Below are positions 5,723 through 6,803 of a stretch of 6,803 nucleotides of DNA, in pieces. The stretch comes from Rhodobacterales bacterium UBA3080 (GTDB lineage Bacteria; Pseudomonadota; Alphaproteobacteria; Rhodobacterales; Rhodobacteraceae): assembly GCA_002366645.1 (NCBI GenBank), contig DFBM01000158.1, forward strand, positions 563 to 7,365, read 5' to 3'. Made by a program: the position numbers and the translations under genes. A model generated the notes under the pieces. The model searched no databases. It had not been told where the DNA came from and was given only the letters and a program-made list of their open reading frames with translations. The stretch's first letter is position 1. The number at the start of each line of letters is the position of its first letter.

Positions 5723-6596
5723 AATATTAGTTCGCAAAAACAACACTCTAAATAGCATCCGCGGCATTGTTCATACAATGAAAACCTTGTCAGCCATTAA
5801 CGTACGGCCTTATGAGCATGCGGCGCAGTCAATCGAAGCCTACCACGCGACCGTATTGCAGAGCTTTCGCGCATTTCTGCATCGTAATGGGCCGCTTGCG
5901 TTAACATCCGGTGAAATTCCAAAACAAGTGATCGTCACCTTTGGTTCCGATCACGGTATGTGTGGCAGCTACAACGAGATCCTTGCAGCAGAAGTCTCGC
6001 GCTATCTAGATACGCTCGACCAAGATGAAATCACACCTCATATTCTGTGTGTAGGGGCGCAGATGAATGATGCATTGATGGAGCAAAACGTTTGGCCAGA
6101 AAGCACATTACTGCCGCCCGCTTCGGCGGATGGCATTGGACGGCTCGCGGGTGATATAATTACCCGATTGGACGATATCAGGCAGAAATCTCCGCTGGGT
6201 GAAATTGCGGTCACACTCGCCTTTACCGAACAAGTTGTACATGGCCAGCAAGAACCGACTACTAAAGTGCTACTTCCACTGGACACAACATTGTTTGGCG
6301 GACTTGCAGATCGGCCTTGGGTTTCACGATCTCTGCCGGATTTCACGCTGCCGCCAAACGATCTGCTTGCAGCCCTGATCCGAAGTCATCTTTTTGCCAG
6401 CATTTTCCGCGCTTCTGCAGAGGCACTCCTTACCGAAAACGCAGCGCGTCTGGTCCGAATGCAACAAGCCGAGCAATCTGTCGATGATCGCCTTGAGGAA
6501 CTGAAGTCGGAAACGAGAATGGTTAGGCAGACCGAAATTACCAATGAGCTTATGGACGTTATTATTGGGTTCGAGGCCCTCGGGAGGGGACGCTGA
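5706..6596 (+). CDS. atpG: N-type ATPase F1 sector gamma subunit
   Basis: Gamma is the rotating central shaft linking the c-ring to the alpha/beta head; 296 residues, normal for the family. The N-terminal helix holds IRGIVHTMKTLSAINV (about 18-33), matching the family's I-x-x-x-x-x-x-x-K-x-x-x-A helix. The Rossmann-like core carries GSDHGMCGSYN (about 80-90), equivalent to the D-x-G-L-C-G-x-x-N signature. The C-terminal helix ends TRMVRQTEITNELMDVII with a terminal EAL, as in intact gammas (R-Q-x-x-I-T-x-E-L). The ATG is preceded by AGAGAGG at 5694-5700, 5 nt upstream, and lies inside the end of atpA, overlapping it by 17 nt. It is the last operon gene. The 3' end looks complete although an insertion element appears to begin about 15 nt after the stop. 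No transcription terminator is visible between them. Confidence 0.95.
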   Translation: MTQTLEILVRKNNTLNSIRGIVHTMKTLSAINVRPYEHAAQSIEAYHATVLQSFRAFLHRNGPLALTSGEIPKQVIVTFGSDHGMCGSYNEILAAEVSRYLDTLDQDEITPHILCVGAQMNDALMEQNVWPESTLLPPASADGIGRLAGDIITRLDDIRQKSPLGEIAVTLAFTEQVVHGQQEPTTKVLLPLDTTLFGGLADRPWVSRSLPDFTLPPNDLLAALIRSHLFASIFRASAEALLTENAARLVRMQQAEQSVDDRLEELKSETRMVRQTEITNELMDVIIGFEALGRGR

Positions 6597-6611
6597 AAAA
6601 AGTTCGTGTAA

Positions 6612-6803
6612 TGTCCGTCGTCAGAGGTTTTGGTTCCAGAGGCCGCATGAATTGGGCGAGTATCTGACTCATCTGATTGATTATATTATGCAGCGAACTC
6701 GCGGTGTTGCAAGCGGCGCGCTTCGAGTGTTTTACGTTTGATCCTTTCTCTTCTGTTTAGAATGGCTTGAGAGCGCCCAAAGTAGACGTCTGACGGCGTA
6801 ACG
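6612..6803 (-). mobile_element. Right end of an IS3-family insertion sequence (partial, continues beyond window)
   Basis: The minus strand carries the 3' end of an IS3-family transposase gene (stop at 6686-6688), followed by about 75 nt of non-coding DNA ending in a sequence that reads CTGACGACGGACA on the minus strand, or TGTCC on the + strand from 6612. IS3-family elements end in TG...CA, and a right end at this distance from the transposase stop is plausible. The exact terminus is a guess, because the partner inverted repeat is outside the window. The element is oriented towards atpG. Whether the rest is intact cannot be seen. Confidence 0.55.
6686..6803 (-). CDS. IS3-family transposase, C-terminal fragment (cut by window edge)
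   Basis: The minus strand reads an open frame from the window edge to a TAA at 6686-6688, giving 38 residues. They begin VTPSDVYFGRSQAIL and end ARRLQHREFAA. This is the typical C-terminus of IS3-family OrfB (DDE integrase-core transposase), where a T-P-A-D-V-Y-F-G-R stretch is followed by an R-R-x-x-I-K-R-x-T basic helix and a short tail. The DDE catalytic residues would lie upstream, outside the window, so activity cannot be judged. The gene is convergent with atpG. It is too short to name the IS group. Similar C-termini are common in alphaproteobacterial elements. Confidence 0.8.
   Translation of the reverse strand, partial: VTPSDVYFGRSQAILNRRERIKRKTLEARRLQHREFAA

Noticed and set aside
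5068..5778. 236-codon minus-strand open frame opposite atpA
   Set aside because: Ser/Arg/Ala-biased antisense of the well-conserved alpha C-terminal domain, with no recognisable domain.
6577..6588. CCCTCGGGAGGG hairpin at the end of atpG as a terminator
   Set aside because: The stem is only about 4 bp, lies inside the coding region and is followed by an A-run, not a T-run, on the + strand. On the minus strand the T-run precedes the stem.
6544..6741. 65-codon + strand open frame after atpG
   Set aside because: It overlaps the atpG end and runs antisense to the transposase C-terminus, which explains its coding-like look. It has no recognisable product.

Overview
The window holds one complete nine-gene ATPase operon on the + strand, in the order atpD-atpC-atpQ-atpR-atpB-atpE-atpF-atpA-atpG. 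This order (beta subunit first, the two small membrane genes atpQ and atpR before the a subunit, no separate delta gene) is the signature of the N-type ATPase. N-ATPases are a laterally transferred branch of F-type rotary ATPases, usually found as a second system beside the housekeeping F1Fo enzyme. All key catalytic and ion-path residues are present, so the operon looks functional.

Layout: 1-74 is a short leader in which the atpD frame is open back to the window edge. 75-1879 encodes the catalytic beta subunit and epsilon. 1876-2453 encodes AtpQ and AtpR, two small membrane proteins specific to this operon type. 2453-3432 encodes the membrane motor, subunits a and c. 3436-4206 encodes an unusually long b subunit whose C-terminal part looks like the missing delta subunit. 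4196-6596 encodes alpha and gamma. Almost every junction is a stop/start overlap (ATGA, TGATG, or 11-17 nt overlaps), which implies tightly coupled translation of a single transcript. From 6597 to the end there is no ATPase gene. The minus strand there carries the last 38 codons and stop of an IS3-family transposase, with its likely IS terminus about 15 nt after the atpG stop.

How it works together: alpha, beta, gamma and epsilon form the ATP-hydrolysing or ATP-synthesising head and central stalk. Subunits a, b and the c-ring form the membrane sector. The c subunit has two carboxylates per hairpin (E30 and E63) plus the S-T...Y residues of Na+-type rings, so the coupling ion is Na+ or H+. Glycine-to-alanine changes in its helix-packing motif suggest a large ring suited to ion pumping. 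AtpQ and AtpR probably assist assembly or regulation.

Organism: moderate GC, the transposase C-terminus and the operon type suggest a proteobacterium, most likely an alphaproteobacterium. This is inference only. The most interesting unexplained detail is a run of ten G at the atpQ/atpR junction, where one extra G would fuse the two proteins in frame.
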